Positions 1-9,398 of a stretch of 64,000 bases of DNA are shown piece by piece. The number at the start of each line of letters is the position of its first letter. Position 1 is the first letter of the stretch. Both the position numbers and the translations under genes were made by a program. Source of the DNA: CAVWDI01 sp963793095 (GTDB taxonomy: Bacteria; Chloroflexota; Anaerolineae; Anaerolineales; UBA4823); the NCBI GenBank assembly GCA_963793095.1, contig CAWBYY010000011.1:1426001-1490000 (forward strand), read 5' to 3'. The notes under the pieces are model-generated. The model saw nothing but the letters and a program-made list of their open reading frames with translations. It was not told the origin of the DNA and ran no database searches.

Positions 1-105
1 TGCATTTAACAATGTAAAATCAGGTGCTTTTTGACCAACGTGAAGCCCTTTAGCATGCCGTGCATTGGCAATGACTAATTTTTGGAATTCTTTTAGTTCA
101 CTCAT
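1..105 (-). CDS. Peroxiredoxin-like (AhpC/TSA) protein, N-terminal part only
   Basis: The reverse strand opens with ATG at 105 and reads 35 codons without a stop to the window edge. The peptide contains GLHVGQKAPDFTLLNA, the typical strand-1 entry of AhpC/TSA-type thioredoxin-fold peroxidases (G-x-x-A-P-D-F-T-L). A short helical extension (SELKEFQKL) precedes it, as in the peroxiredoxin-like family. These enzymes reduce peroxides through a Cys located further downstream, which lies outside the window, so the catalytic residue cannot be checked. The gene is transcribed off the left edge and has no visible link to the carbohydrate genes. Confidence 0.7.
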   Translation of the reverse strand, partial: MSELKEFQKLVIANARHAKGLHVGQKAPDFTLLNA

Positions 106-321
106 GGAATATTCAGTAAAATGCAAATTTTACAAAGGTAATTTTAGCAGCTCTAGTTTTTTTTGCTATTATACTTAAAATTATCAGAATACTGTTTAAA
201 ATATTTGCCATTCACAAATACTTGGTCTGCAGCCTATAATTATGGTAGTAAAACTGAAAGATAACGTGAAGCTTGGTCATTGAGTATCTGGAAGGATTGA
301 TCCACTTTTCCTAGCGGATTT

Positions 322-1612
322 TTAATCTTTGACACAACGAACAGAAAATGCCATCTTTTTGGTAAGATTATTCCTGCCTATAAAGCTGTTGTCGTGGTAT
401 AAGCTCCGATAGAAGGCAGTTGTAGTTGGGAACTCTGTTGTGGACCACCAGAAACCTCCATTCCCAATAGGATCAAAATGCCCGGTCCAGCCACGATAGC
501 CACTTCCTCTGGCTGTAAAGCCAGTTTCATTATTGGCTCCAGCGTTTGGACTGGTCCAATGATTTGTGCCGGCTTCTTTTAGTTTGTCACCTTCGGTTAT
601 TCCTCGCAATCCGATTTGGTCAGCATCTGCTTGACTTATCCCAAGATAGATTTCAAGTATTTTCCATTCAGCATCGCTTGGCAGATGCCAACCTGTCGGG
701 CAGACTCCCTGTATACCACTGGGATTGGCAGAACTACTGTTAGCTTCGTTCATCGCTGCGGCCCATGTATATAAAGCACCGTAATCCCTGGCATAGCTTG
801 CACTGTCGTCGTAATACCAACAGTATGCCAGGCTGTTATCTGGTAATGCGTCCCAATTGCTCCCTCCAGATACCAGGCTTATGGCTGTGCCATTCGCATA
901 ATGACCCGTTTTCAGATTCTCAGCCATCCATGTTTGTGTTCCAATCCTTACGGTTGCATAAAGATTGCCTTCTACGTCGTTGATGGTACTGGTTTTATTT
1001 CCTGTAATAGAGATGTAGTTTGATTTGATTAGACTATCGGATCCATTTTCATTTGTCACTGTAAGTTTTACTGTGAAGATCCCTTTTGTGCCATATTGAT
1101 GTGTAGGATTCTGTTGAGAACTTGAGGTTCCATCCCCAAATTCCCATGACCATGTGTTAGGGTTATTAGTTGATTGATCGATAAACTGGACCGTATCTCC
1201 AATATAATAAATAACTGAATTTGAAGCTATAAATTGGGCATCGGGTGGTTCTGGAGCAGCACTAAGAACGATGGTTATCCCATCTGATGCTGACCCTCCA
1301 CCAAGGTCTTTGGCTACTACCTGTATTGCATGGTTACCTGGTTCTTCACCTTCTGTATCCCACTGGAAGTGATATGGAAATGTATTGGATGAACCTACTC
1401 CCACATCATTTATGTAGAATCTAACTTCAACAATGATACCGTCCGAGTCATCTGCCTTTACAGATTATCGTTATCAAATCACCTAAATAAAATGCATCTC
1501 CATTTGATGGACTTATGATCTCGCATGATGGAGGTTTGTTCTTATTTTCACAACTTAATATGATGGCTAGAAATAATAGGAGTGAAAAGAAAAATGAAAT
1601 CTTCTTTTTCAT
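322..1612 (-). CDS. PKD plus FISUMP-domain lipoprotein, one frameshift
   Basis: The start at 1612 (MKKKISFFFSLLLF) gives a lipoprotein signal with a Cys in AIILSCEN. An Ig-like segment follows (PPSCEIISPSNGDAFYLGD), then a PKD domain (WSWEFGDGTSS, HQYGTKGIFTVKLTV), then a C-terminal FISUMP domain (GTQTWMAENLKTGHYANGT, CPTGWHLPSDAEWKILE). FISUMP domains are surface modules common in Bacteroidota and Fibrobacteres. The frame breaks at about 1464-1468: dropping one A restores a reading through VKADDSDGIIVEVRFYINDVG into the downstream frame, giving about 430 residues. The protein is probably anchored at the cell surface. Its ligand is unknown. Confidence 0.75.
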
Positions 1613-1896
1613 GATCAGTAATATTAATGTAAAATCAAACCGAGCATGTTCTGTGTACAACCTATTATTAGTATAGCAATATGCATCTTTTTGAAAGTAT
1701 TTTACGCATTAAAAGGTTCTTGGTTGCATCTGATATTGTGAGTGGTTGTGCTGGTTTGATTTTTATCTTTGTATGGTCTGCAATCCAAATCCCATTCGAA
1801 TCTTAAAGTTAATCCCGAAGTTATATCTTCAGATATCAATTAATGCGAGACATATTTTATAATGCTGATTGCATTCGATCAAACTTTTTACGAATC

Positions 1897-4154
1897 TCAT
1901 CCTCCAATGTTAAAGGTATAACTATACTTAACCAGGATTGTGCGAATGCTTGTGCGAGGCAGGACTGGAATTTCACGCTGCCTGTCCGTGTTAAGACCTT
2001 CATCATAGACTATGTACAAATCATTACCTTCCCGCGGATTGTACCTGAACCTTATATTGGTAATGACTTTATCAGTAGCACTATTGTATTGGACTAAGGA
2101 AACCAGGGAAAGCTTGCTATTCAAAAATGCCGATATTTTTAGCTGCCCTATATGACCTATGAATTTCTGGTTGCGATCTGGAAATTCAACTGCGTTTAAC
2201 TCGTACATACCTTCTAGTTGCAAATGTTTGGATATATTGGCAACAGGCATTAAATTGATTGTAACACGCCTTCCATCATAAAAAGAACCCGCATTAATAG
2301 TTGTGGAAAATTTATAGAGACTCCCTCTCGGTGAATTGAAACTACCCACTATACCATAGAATGTATACCTGCCTATTGGAACATCGGCATCATCTGAAAA
2401 TGAAAATGATTCTGTAACATCTTCTATGGATTGCCTGAATGAGATTGATCCAGATGAACCCGGCCTTGTTGAAAATGCCCATCCGGGACCTATTTCAGAT
2501 GATTCAATCTTACCATCCACATTACGTATGAATGTAATTCCTTCAATGAAAACCTGATGGTTTTGTAATATAGATTCTTCACCGGGAAACCATCCATAGT
2601 GCATCCTGTCACCAAAACGAGTATAATTATCGCGACGTTCATATCCTATACCCGGGTTGAAATCATCCCCGGATCTTGAGTAGCTAAGATTATAACCAAG
2701 TCCTTTATTACTTCGCCGGGTCCAGTTTACATATATCTTGGAAGGCTCTAAAGCTATAATCTGGTTTTTATTATCATTCTCAAAGCTCTGCGCCCATTTC
2801 AGGGTCAGATAATCATCTCCAAATAAACGGAAGATACCATCAATCCCATAAGCAGTATTCCAGCTATCCCTGTTTCCTATTCTGTGATGTAACCATGCCT
2901 CCTATGTAAGAATATTGATTAATGACCTGCCTTCGCAGCCGCATCACATTAAAATTTTCTGATGGAAGATCCTCAAACTTCTGCGTCTGCATGTTGAGAA
3001 ATCCTATATCCCATGGGCCAGCTCTGCCAACTATCCTGGCACCACCATAGATGCGTACCTGGTTTCCTTCGTGCAATCCGATACGCCGGCTGTAAAAGAG
3101 GCGATCATCATCTTCAAATCTAAATTCAAAGTTTCCCTGGCGTTCCTGGAAAAAAAGTCTTTTTTCTGGAAAGAACAAGGAATATCGTGTAAGATTTATC
3201 ATTTGATCATCAGCCTCTACCTGTGCAAAATCAGGATTTATGGTAACATCCAGTGTAAGGTTGTTTGTAAGCCCATACTTAACATCCAATCCCGCTTCAC
3301 GAGACAAACTTGTCTGTCCTTTCGTAGGCTGTTTCAGCATCATTGAGTTCATTTGATTGTCCCAAACCTCCAAGAATATAGGGAGTAATGTAGAGAGGAT
3401 TGTGGCTGTTTGATACCTTCAAAAAGAACTTCTTGTGTTTGTGATGGTTTGAAAGCCCCCCAAAAATCGAACTTTTCTGGGATTAAAGGGAAAATATCCA
3501 TTTCAAATTTGCGTGCAATCCACCGATAAGCTGAAATGCCCATTACAGTTTGACCATTTCTTTCTTCAAATCTAAGACTTGAGAAAGGTATGCGCATCTC
3601 TGCGAACCACCCATCATCATTTTGCACGGTTGCCACATCCCAGAAGGTATTCCAGCTTGAATTTGATATTTTTTAATGGTGCTCCATCAGCATCATTTAA
3701 TATATTCACATCTGTTCGTGTTCCAACCGGAGTTGTAGAGAAACAATACTGCATTTTCATTATCATTGAATGCATCGATTATGATCGTCAGCTGATCTGT
3801 ATTATATTCCCAGCCATCGCGTTTAAAAGATGTTGCTTGTATTTTAGACGGCTCACTGTCATAAAATCGTCCGGCAACGTAAAGGTAATTATCGTCATAG
3901 CCCAATAAAATCTCCGTGCGCTCTGATGGTTCACAACCAAAATTTGGTACCCTCATAACCATCGGCAATGAATTTATACCATTCCATGCAGATTCATTAC
4001 TTAAACCGTCAAGTTCTACCGGCGATTTAATGCGCTGGATTTTGATGGGTTCATCAGAAAGTCCGGCTTCTGGATCCTGAGCCAGACTTACAATATTCGA
4101 AGTTGTTGTAATACTAACTCCAATTAATATTGCATTAAATATGCGTGTTGGCAT
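1897..4154 (-). CDS. DUF5916 / CBM9-like outer-membrane protein, about five frameshifts
   Basis: Four reading-frame pieces line up into one protein of about 755 residues, the usual size of DUF5916 proteins. Residues 1-25 are a signal peptide (MPTRIFNAILIGVSI, SLAQ). Next comes a CBM9-like sandwich (VELDGLSNESAWNGI, LGYDDNYLYVAGRFYDSEP), then the conserved SSWNTFWDVATVQNDDGWFAE block, YILGGLGQ, NLTRYSLFFPEKRLFFQE, and a beta-barrel part ending VKYSYTFNIGG. Breaks lie near 3741, 3660, 3390, 3310 and 2874. At least three are cured by deleting one base from a short run. Family members are predicted outer-membrane proteins, often near hydrolases, with no established function. The breaks look like sequence error, though a decayed gene is possible. 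Confidence 0.75.
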
Positions 4155-4243
4155 ATCCTGATTCTACCAATTACAGTAAAAGTGTAATGCTATATGAAAT
4201 TGAGAAGTTTATAGAAAAGTGAAAATCGTAAATTGAAAGTGCC

Positions 4244-4280
4244 AGAGGCTATGCCGTCGAACTATGCGAGAGATGAGAAA
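4244..4280 (+). repeat. Short dispersed intergenic repeat, copy A
   Basis: The core GGCTATGC..TCGAACTATGCGAGAG lies about 90 bp upstream of the DUF5916 gene start. It resembles the first 35 or so bases of the element at 42604-42683 (GCTATGC..CCGAACTCTGCGAGA). The match was found by eye and is not exact. Confidence 0.4.
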
Positions 4281-4285
4281 GTAAG

Positions 4286-4657
4286 TTACTTCTTTGGGAA
4301 AAGGAAAAGACCAAATCCGACTGCCAGGAACAGGTAAATAAATCCAGCACCTAATCCAAGAGAGTTTAGTGTACCATTAAAATAAAAAATCAAAACTGCG
4401 ATTAATCCGATCAGGTCATAGAAAAAGGCATCCAATACAATGGCCTGGCGAACCGGACCTTTTTCAGCGTTCCGGCCAAACCAGCAAAGCAACATATTAC
4501 CAACAAGAGTAGCTCCGTAAATTCTTGCCAGGAATGCCGCTCCTGCACCAAAAGGACTTCCCATTAATGTAAAGAACTGCTCAGGGATAAAAAGCATAAT
4601 CGGGAAAAATACCAGACAAACAATGGCCTTGATGACCATAATGGTTTTGAATTTCAT
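4286..4657 (-). CDS. Small four-helix membrane protein
   Basis: This 123-residue protein has about four hydrophobic helices: MVIKAIVCLVFFPIMLFI, the AAFLARIYGATLVGNMLLC stretch, VLDAFFYDLIGLIAVLIF, and GAGFIYLFLAVGFGLFLF. The short loops carry FGRNAEKGPV, and the C-terminus is basic (PKK). There is no signal cleavage site and no catalytic motif. It resembles the many small uncharacterised inner-membrane proteins of Bacteroidota. It sits alone between two intergenic repeat copies on the same strand as its neighbours. I do not recognise a function. Confidence 0.7.
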   Translation of the reverse strand: MKFKTIMVIKAIVCLVFFPIMLFIPEQFFTLMGSPFGAGAAFLARIYGATLVGNMLLCWFGRNAEKGPVRQAIVLDAFFYDLIGLIAVLIFYFNGTLNSLGLGAGFIYLFLAVGFGLFLFPKK

Positions 4658-4757
4658 GATTAATAATTATTGGTTTAGGTAACTTCGATAATTCAAAATT
4701 AAGGGGTAAAATAACCCAGATTGAGAATGTAATCGAAAGACTGGTCCTGGATACCCG

Positions 4758-4838
4758 AAGTGCTATGCGTTCAAAGGGTGCAAGAAGGTTGGAAATCTTA
4801 AATAAATGTATATCAATATGACTAGAATTTCAAATAGT
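4758..4838 (+). repeat. Short dispersed intergenic repeat, copy C
   Basis: This segment aligns by eye along its whole 81 bases with 42604-42683. Both start (A)A.TGCTATGC, share TATATCAA near the middle and end with CAAATAGT. I estimate about three-quarters identity. It lies about 100 bp upstream of the membrane protein gene that starts at 4657. Confidence 0.45.
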
Positions 4839-4948
4839 TGGGCAGATCTTTTCACCCTGACCTCCCACCTCAACATTATAAAACTATCCTGGGTGTGAAT
4901 GTATTCTAAAATCCAATTTCGGAGAAGCTTACAAAACCTTCAATAAAG

Positions 4949-5929
4949 TTACTGTTTCGTAACATCGGATATATAAAATTCATAGAAATAATTCCATCTG
5001 AATTTCTTTCCCGGCTCGATCTTAATATGAATATATGGTTCAGGGCATAAAGTAGTAGAAGAGCCCCAAAGTACCATTTTTGACAGCGGCTGATCGCCTC
5101 TGATTCTTGCTCCAGCACCGGTTATGTGGTTTTCAATTGTAATGTCATAACTTGTTAAGCTATCATTTAATCCTTCCAAGGAGGGGCAATAAATGTACTC
5201 ACCTTTAACTAAGTCTCTTTTGAAAATTATTTTATTCCCCTGAAGCTCGGCAATATCCCCAATGCCTCTTCCGGTACCTGAAACATCAACAGGGAAGGTC
5301 AGTTCTAAACCTGTACCTGTAGGATGATTATCAATTACAAAGAAATTATGATCATAAACATCTGTCTCAATGGTACGTTTCCCGGTATTTTTCAGGACAT
5401 GAGATATTACCATTTCAGGTTTGTCTTTAACAAGCTGAACTGACTTGGTATATTCGTAGGAATAATTTTCATTATTCAATTCCTGCATGAACTCAACCCC
5501 GTCTGCCTTCTTTTCAATTTTCCAGTAGCCGGGATCAACAATAGGATATAAGGTGAAGCTGCTATACTTTTTATCAGAGAGTTTGGTTAATACACCAACG
5601 CCAATCTTAACAAAATTACCCCAGGGATCAGCTTCATTATAATTCAAAGGGCTAAATTCTTCCACAGGGCCCATTATTGCATCATGGATAGTCGGACTAT
5701 ACTTTTCAAACCACTGTCCGAAATAATTATGTCCCTTATATTCAAGGCTGGAAATTACGCCTGACCAGTCGAACCTGGTTGCCATATAATAACCATTTTT
5801 TGTATCAGGAAGATACAAACGGGCCTTGATTATACCGTTTGATATTTCCGCCCGGGGATATTCAGTTGAGTGAAAGGCACTGATTATTAAAGCGCTCAGC
5901 AAAAAAGTTACAATGATTATTTTCTTCAT
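4949..5929 (-). CDS. Secreted galactose-mutarotase-fold protein, function unknown
   Basis: The 326-residue product begins with a signal peptide (MKKIIIVTFLLSALIISAF). A single beta-rich domain follows, with features of the galactose mutarotase-like fold: an early RFDWSGVISSLEYKG segment, a QELN..YSYEYTKSVQL strand pair, ISHVLKNTGKRTIETDVYDHNFFVID, and a late PEPYIHIKIEPGKKFRWNYFYEF. The RFDWSG..YKGHNYFGQW opening resembles proteins annotated as hypothetical in polysaccharide loci. The family includes aldose epimerases and C-terminal domains of glycosidases. A His is present in the DHNFF block, but I cannot assign catalytic residues. It may bind or epimerise a sugar in the periplasm. It is divergent from the small lipoprotein gene at 6092. 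Confidence 0.6.
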   Translation of the reverse strand: MKKIIIVTFLLSALIISAFHSTEYPRAEISNGIIKARLYLPDTKNGYYMATRFDWSGVISSLEYKGHNYFGQWFEKYSPTIHDAIMGPVEEFSPLNYNEADPWGNFVKIGVGVLTKLSDKKYSSFTLYPIVDPGYWKIEKKADGVEFMQELNNENYSYEYTKSVQLVKDKPEMVISHVLKNTGKRTIETDVYDHNFFVIDNHPTGTGLELTFPVDVSGTGRGIGDIAELQGNKIIFKRDLVKGEYIYCPSLEGLNDSLTSYDITIENHITGAGARIRGDQPLSKMVLWGSSTTLCPEPYIHIKIEPGKKFRWNYFYEFYISDVTKQ

Positions 5930-6091
5930 TTTGGATTTCTTTACATTCAGATTACGTATTGAAAGTTAATATATTTCCTCGTTTTAATATCTACTGGTTG
6001 TTCCTGTATTCAGAATAAATTCCTGCTATTTTGAGTACCTTTATTTTTACCAGCATTTTAATCAAACTATTAATCAAAAGGAGAAAATGTC

Positions 6092-6466
6092 ATGAAATGA
6101 CTAAAATCCTCTGCTGTGGCATTATTGCTTCTGACGAGTGTATGCTCAAGTTCATGCAAGCAGAAAGAAATCAAGGAAGCGCACGTTTTTGAAATAATAG
6201 AGATTTTACTTACTGCAGAAAACCATTATGATAATCCATATAAAGATGTAGAATGCTGGGTAGAGCTCCAGGGAGCTGATTTTAATAAACGCATCAACCT
6301 CAAACCGGGTGAAACAAAAACCGTTGAGTTCGACCTGAATGCTGAAAACCTGTACATCTATAATCCGAAAATGGAGAAAGTGGTAGAACCCGGTAGTTTT
6401 ACAGTCTCCGTGGGATCTTCCTCTATGGAAAAGGATTTAAACGAAATTAAATTGACCGTTTTATAA
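6092..6466 (+). CDS. Small lipoprotein, start region disturbed
   Basis: The mature part (CKQKEIKEAHVFEIIEILL to SSMEKDLNEIKLTVL) is a small domain of about 100 residues with an Ig-like feel (LKPGETKTVEFDL), exported by a lipoprotein signal (ALLLLTSVCSSSC). The start is unclear. A good AAAAGGAG site at 6076-6083 is followed by ATG AAA TGA, an in-frame stop at 6098-6100. A second ATG at 6097 reads into the right frame if one A is dropped from the AAAA run at 6103-6106, giving MTKSSAVALLLL. A GTG at 6116 would work without any change but gives a poor signal. One surplus A fits the error pattern of the window. The gene precedes a lyase by 27 bp. Confidence 0.55.
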
Positions 6467-6493
6467 CCCTGCATACCAATAAAATCAAAGAAC

Positions 6494-8428
6494 ATGAACA
6501 AAATTGCCCTCCTGTTCATACTGAGTTCCATCGTCCTCAGCAGTTTTTCTCAAGAAAAACGTGATTTGTTACAAAACAAAGCCAAAGAAATTGGCATCGA
6601 AAAAGTGCTGATTAATGATTTTTCAGAACTTGATTTTCCAACCTATTACGATCGGGCCTTTTGGGAGAATGTTCCTGACCCTGTCAGGAAGAAGTACATT
6701 CAGGAAGCGGAGAAGTTTTTGGATTACGACTGGCCGGTTGTAAAAGCCACCGATTATCTGGAGATCATTCGTTCTGGCAGGAGAAATTCTGAAGCATGGG
6801 GAGCACCGCGAGCCGCCCTGACTGCAGTTGCAATGGGTGAATTGATCGAGGGCAAGGGCCGCTTTACAGACCAGATAGTCAATGGTTGCTGGTACTATTG
6901 CGAACAAACCTGGTGGGGATGGGCGCCACACCTTATGAATGGGAAAATGCCGGACGGCTTGCCGGATCCTGTTGAACCACTGCTCGATCTTGGCGTTGGT
7001 GAAATAACCAATATCCTCTCCTGGACCTGGTATCTTTTTAAAGATGAATTCGATAAAATTCATCCATTGATTTCCAAAAGACTCAAGGATGAACTCATGA
7101 AAAAAGCCGTCCTGCCTTACTACGAACGCGAAGATCTCTGGTGGATGGGTTTGGATATTCCGCGTAAGGTTAATAACTGGGTCCCCTGGGTAAATCACAA
7201 CTTGCTCACTGCAATATTAATCCTTGAAGATGATCAGGAACAAAAAATAAAGGGTGTGCAGAAAGTACTTCGCGGAGTGGATGTGTTCATCAATCAGTAC
7301 CCGGAAGATGGCGGCTGCGATGAAGGTCCCTCCTACTGGGGACATGCCGGTGCGGAATTATACCTGAACATCGACTTATTGAGAAGAGCTACAAATGGAA
7401 AATTCGATATTTTCGACAAGCGGTTGATACAAAACATTGGCAGTTATATTTACAAGGCGTACATCGATTACCCTTATTTTATCAATTTTGCTGATGCTGC
7501 TCCAAAAACGGGTAGCCGTCCTCAGGTTATTTACAGCTATGGTAAAGATATTAAGGACCCGGTGATGCAAAATTTTGGATCTTTTTTGGCCAAAGAACAG
7601 GGATGGGGTGTAGAAACTCCAACAGGAAAAATAGACGAACAAATAATGCAATTAATGTATATGGATGAAATCAATTCATCTCCGGCCACGAATCCACTGA
7701 TCGGTGATTTTGTACTGCCTGATATAGATATTGCAGGCGCCCGTGATAAGGAGGGGTCCTCCAAAGGATTCTTTTTTGCTGCCAAGGGAGGGAATAATGG
7801 AGAAAATCACAATCATAATGATGTAGGTTCCTGTGTGGTTTATTACAATGGAAAACCATGTCTGATTGATATTGGCCCTGAAAGGTATGTTGCGAAAACT
7901 TTCAGCAGCAGGCGTTATGAAATCTGGTCTCTACAGTCTCAATACCATAACACACCTACAATTAATGGATGTGATCAATCACCGGGGGCGAAATTTAAGG
8001 CCATTAACAGTTCCTTCAATACCAATTCAAAAAAAGCCCTTTTTTCCACAGATATTGCAGGAGCTTATCCGGATAGTGCGCATGTTCAAATGTGGGTACG
8101 TGATTATGTTCTGGAAAGAGGTAAAAAATTTATTATTCGGGATGAATATCAGTTAACCAGGACTGGAGATGGGTCAACATCGCTTAATCTAATCACCAAC
8201 AGCAAAGTTTCAGAAATTGCTCCGGGAACATTACAACTGGATGGCGAAGGTTTTACACTTGCATTGGACTATAATTCAAAAAAGGTTTCTCCCAGAATTG
8301 AATTTATAGAAGTAACAGATGAGCGGCTGAAAAGTTACTGGCCGGAAGGAGTTACACGAATCGTTTTTGAAATATCTAATCCCAAATTAACAGGGAAAAG
8401 TGAATTGGTACTCAGAGATGTTATGTAG
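6494..8428 (+). CDS. Heparinase II/III-type polysaccharide lyase
   Basis: The 644-residue product has a signal peptide (to FSQ, residue 20), an (alpha/alpha) toroid over about residues 60-370 (APRAALTAVAMGELIEGKG, WWGWAPHLMNG, NNWVPWVNHNLLTAIL, DGGCDEGPSYWGHAG), and a C-terminal beta-sandwich with the heparinase II/III signature GENHNHNDVGSCVVYYNGKP, where NHNHND is at 438-443. In the family the toroid supplies Tyr/Asn/His for beta-elimination next to a uronic acid, and the His-rich sandwich binds a metal. It acts in the periplasm or outside the cell. Tandem order after a small lipoprotein suggests co-transcription. The substrate (glycosaminoglycan-like, alginate-like or other) cannot be read from the sequence. 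Confidence 0.85.
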   Translation: MNKIALLFILSSIVLSSFSQEKRDLLQNKAKEIGIEKVLINDFSELDFPTYYDRAFWENVPDPVRKKYIQEAEKFLDYDWPVVKATDYLEIIRSGRRNSEAWGAPRAALTAVAMGELIEGKGRFTDQIVNGCWYYCEQTWWGWAPHLMNGKMPDGLPDPVEPLLDLGVGEITNILSWTWYLFKDEFDKIHPLISKRLKDELMKKAVLPYYEREDLWWMGLDIPRKVNNWVPWVNHNLLTAILILEDDQEQKIKGVQKVLRGVDVFINQYPEDGGCDEGPSYWGHAGAELYLNIDLLRRATNGKFDIFDKRLIQNIGSYIYKAYIDYPYFINFADAAPKTGSRPQVIYSYGKDIKDPVMQNFGSFLAKEQGWGVETPTGKIDEQIMQLMYMDEINSSPATNPLIGDFVLPDIDIAGARDKEGSSKGFFFAAKGGNNGENHNHNDVGSCVVYYNGKPCLIDIGPERYVAKTFSSRRYEIWSLQSQYHNTPTINGCDQSPGAKFKAINSSFNTNSKKALFSTDIAGAYPDSAHVQMWVRDYVLERGKKFIIRDEYQLTRTGDGSTSLNLITNSKVSEIAPGTLQLDGEGFTLALDYNSKKVSPRIEFIEVTDERLKSYWPEGVTRIVFEISNPKLTGKSELVLRDVM

Positions 8429-8436
8429 GGATATTG

Positions 8437-9387
8437 TTAAACCGTTATAACTACTTTTCCCCGGGCATGTCCTTCTTCCAGATACCGAAGGGCTTCAGCA
8501 GTCTCCTTTAAAGGATAACGTTTATCAATAATCGGCTTTAATTTTCCCGTTTCAAGTAACTCACTAATGAATAACAGATCCTTTTGGTTGACATTGGCGA
8601 CCATTAATTTCATATTCTTAATCCCGGTCATTGATCTGAACATGAGCTGGAATATCCGAGCCATGGAACCTCCTGCCAGGACATACATTCCATTGGGATT
8701 TAATATCCGTTTATATTCTGAAATCGAACGGTATGCTGCAATATCAAAAATCAGGTCGTATGGATGCCTGTTTTTAGTAACATCTGACTGAGAATAATCT
8801 ATGACATGGTCTGCACCAATTGAGCGAACCATGTCCATTTTCGTCGCACTGCACACACCGGTTACTTCAGCTTCGAACAATTTGGCAATCTGTACTGCAA
8901 AAGTACCCACTCCACCGGAGGCTCCGTTAATCAGAACCTTTTGATGTGCCTGAATTTGTCCCTTATCACGAAGACCTTGCAAAGCTGTTAGTGCTGCCAT
9001 AGGTGCAGCTGCAGCCTCTTCAAAAGTCAGATTTGCCGGTTTCAGCACAAATCTGTTTTCATCCACACATACATACTCGGCAAATCCTCCGTAGCTGCCT
9101 TCTCCAAAGACTTCATCACCAGGCTGAAACTGATTTACATTACCGCCAACCGCTTCTACCTGACCCGCTATGTCAGCTCCGAGTATCTTGTGTTTAGGTT
9201 TAAGAAGTCCAGCTCCCATCAGTCTTATCAGGAAAGGGTCGGCTCTCAGGTGACGCCAGTCATATGCATTTACTGATGCTGCATGAACTTTTAACAGTAT
9301 CTCATTGTCCCTGGGAATGGGTTTTTCTACCTCTTTAAGTTGAAGAACATCGGGGGATCCAAATTTTGTGTAAACTATTGCTTTCAT
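8437..9387 (-). CDS. NAD(P)-dependent quinone oxidoreductase-like MDR enzyme
   Basis: This 316-residue protein has the medium-chain dehydrogenase layout. An N-terminal GroES-like half runs to about residue 125 (KVHAASVNAYDWRHLR, ILGADIAGQVEAVG, QPGDEVFGEG), followed by a Rossmann half with VLINGASGGVGTFAVQIAKL, IGADHVIDY and a C-terminal GHARGKVVITV. The zinc ligands of alcohol dehydrogenases are absent, which places it with quinone oxidoreductases and reductases of activated double bonds. It is cytosolic with no signal peptide. It converges on the lyase gene with an 8-bp gap and is probably unrelated housekeeping or detoxification. Confidence 0.85.
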   Translation of the reverse strand: MKAIVYTKFGSPDVLQLKEVEKPIPRDNEILLKVHAASVNAYDWRHLRADPFLIRLMGAGLLKPKHKILGADIAGQVEAVGGNVNQFQPGDEVFGEGSYGGFAEYVCVDENRFVLKPANLTFEEAAAAPMAALTALQGLRDKGQIQAHQKVLINGASGGVGTFAVQIAKLFEAEVTGVCSATKMDMVRSIGADHVIDYSQSDVTKNRHPYDLIFDIAAYRSISEYKRILNPNGMYVLAGGSMARIFQLMFRSMTGIKNMKLMVANVNQKDLLFISELLETGKLKPIIDKRYPLKETAEALRYLEEGHARGKVVITV

Positions 9388-9398
9388 TTTATGCGGAT

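Noticed and set aside
298..324. Hairpin ATCCAC / GCGGAT followed by a T run on the plus strand
   Set aside because: It sits at the 3' end of the minus-strand FISUMP gene, but the T run is on the wrong side for that transcript and no plus-strand gene precedes it.
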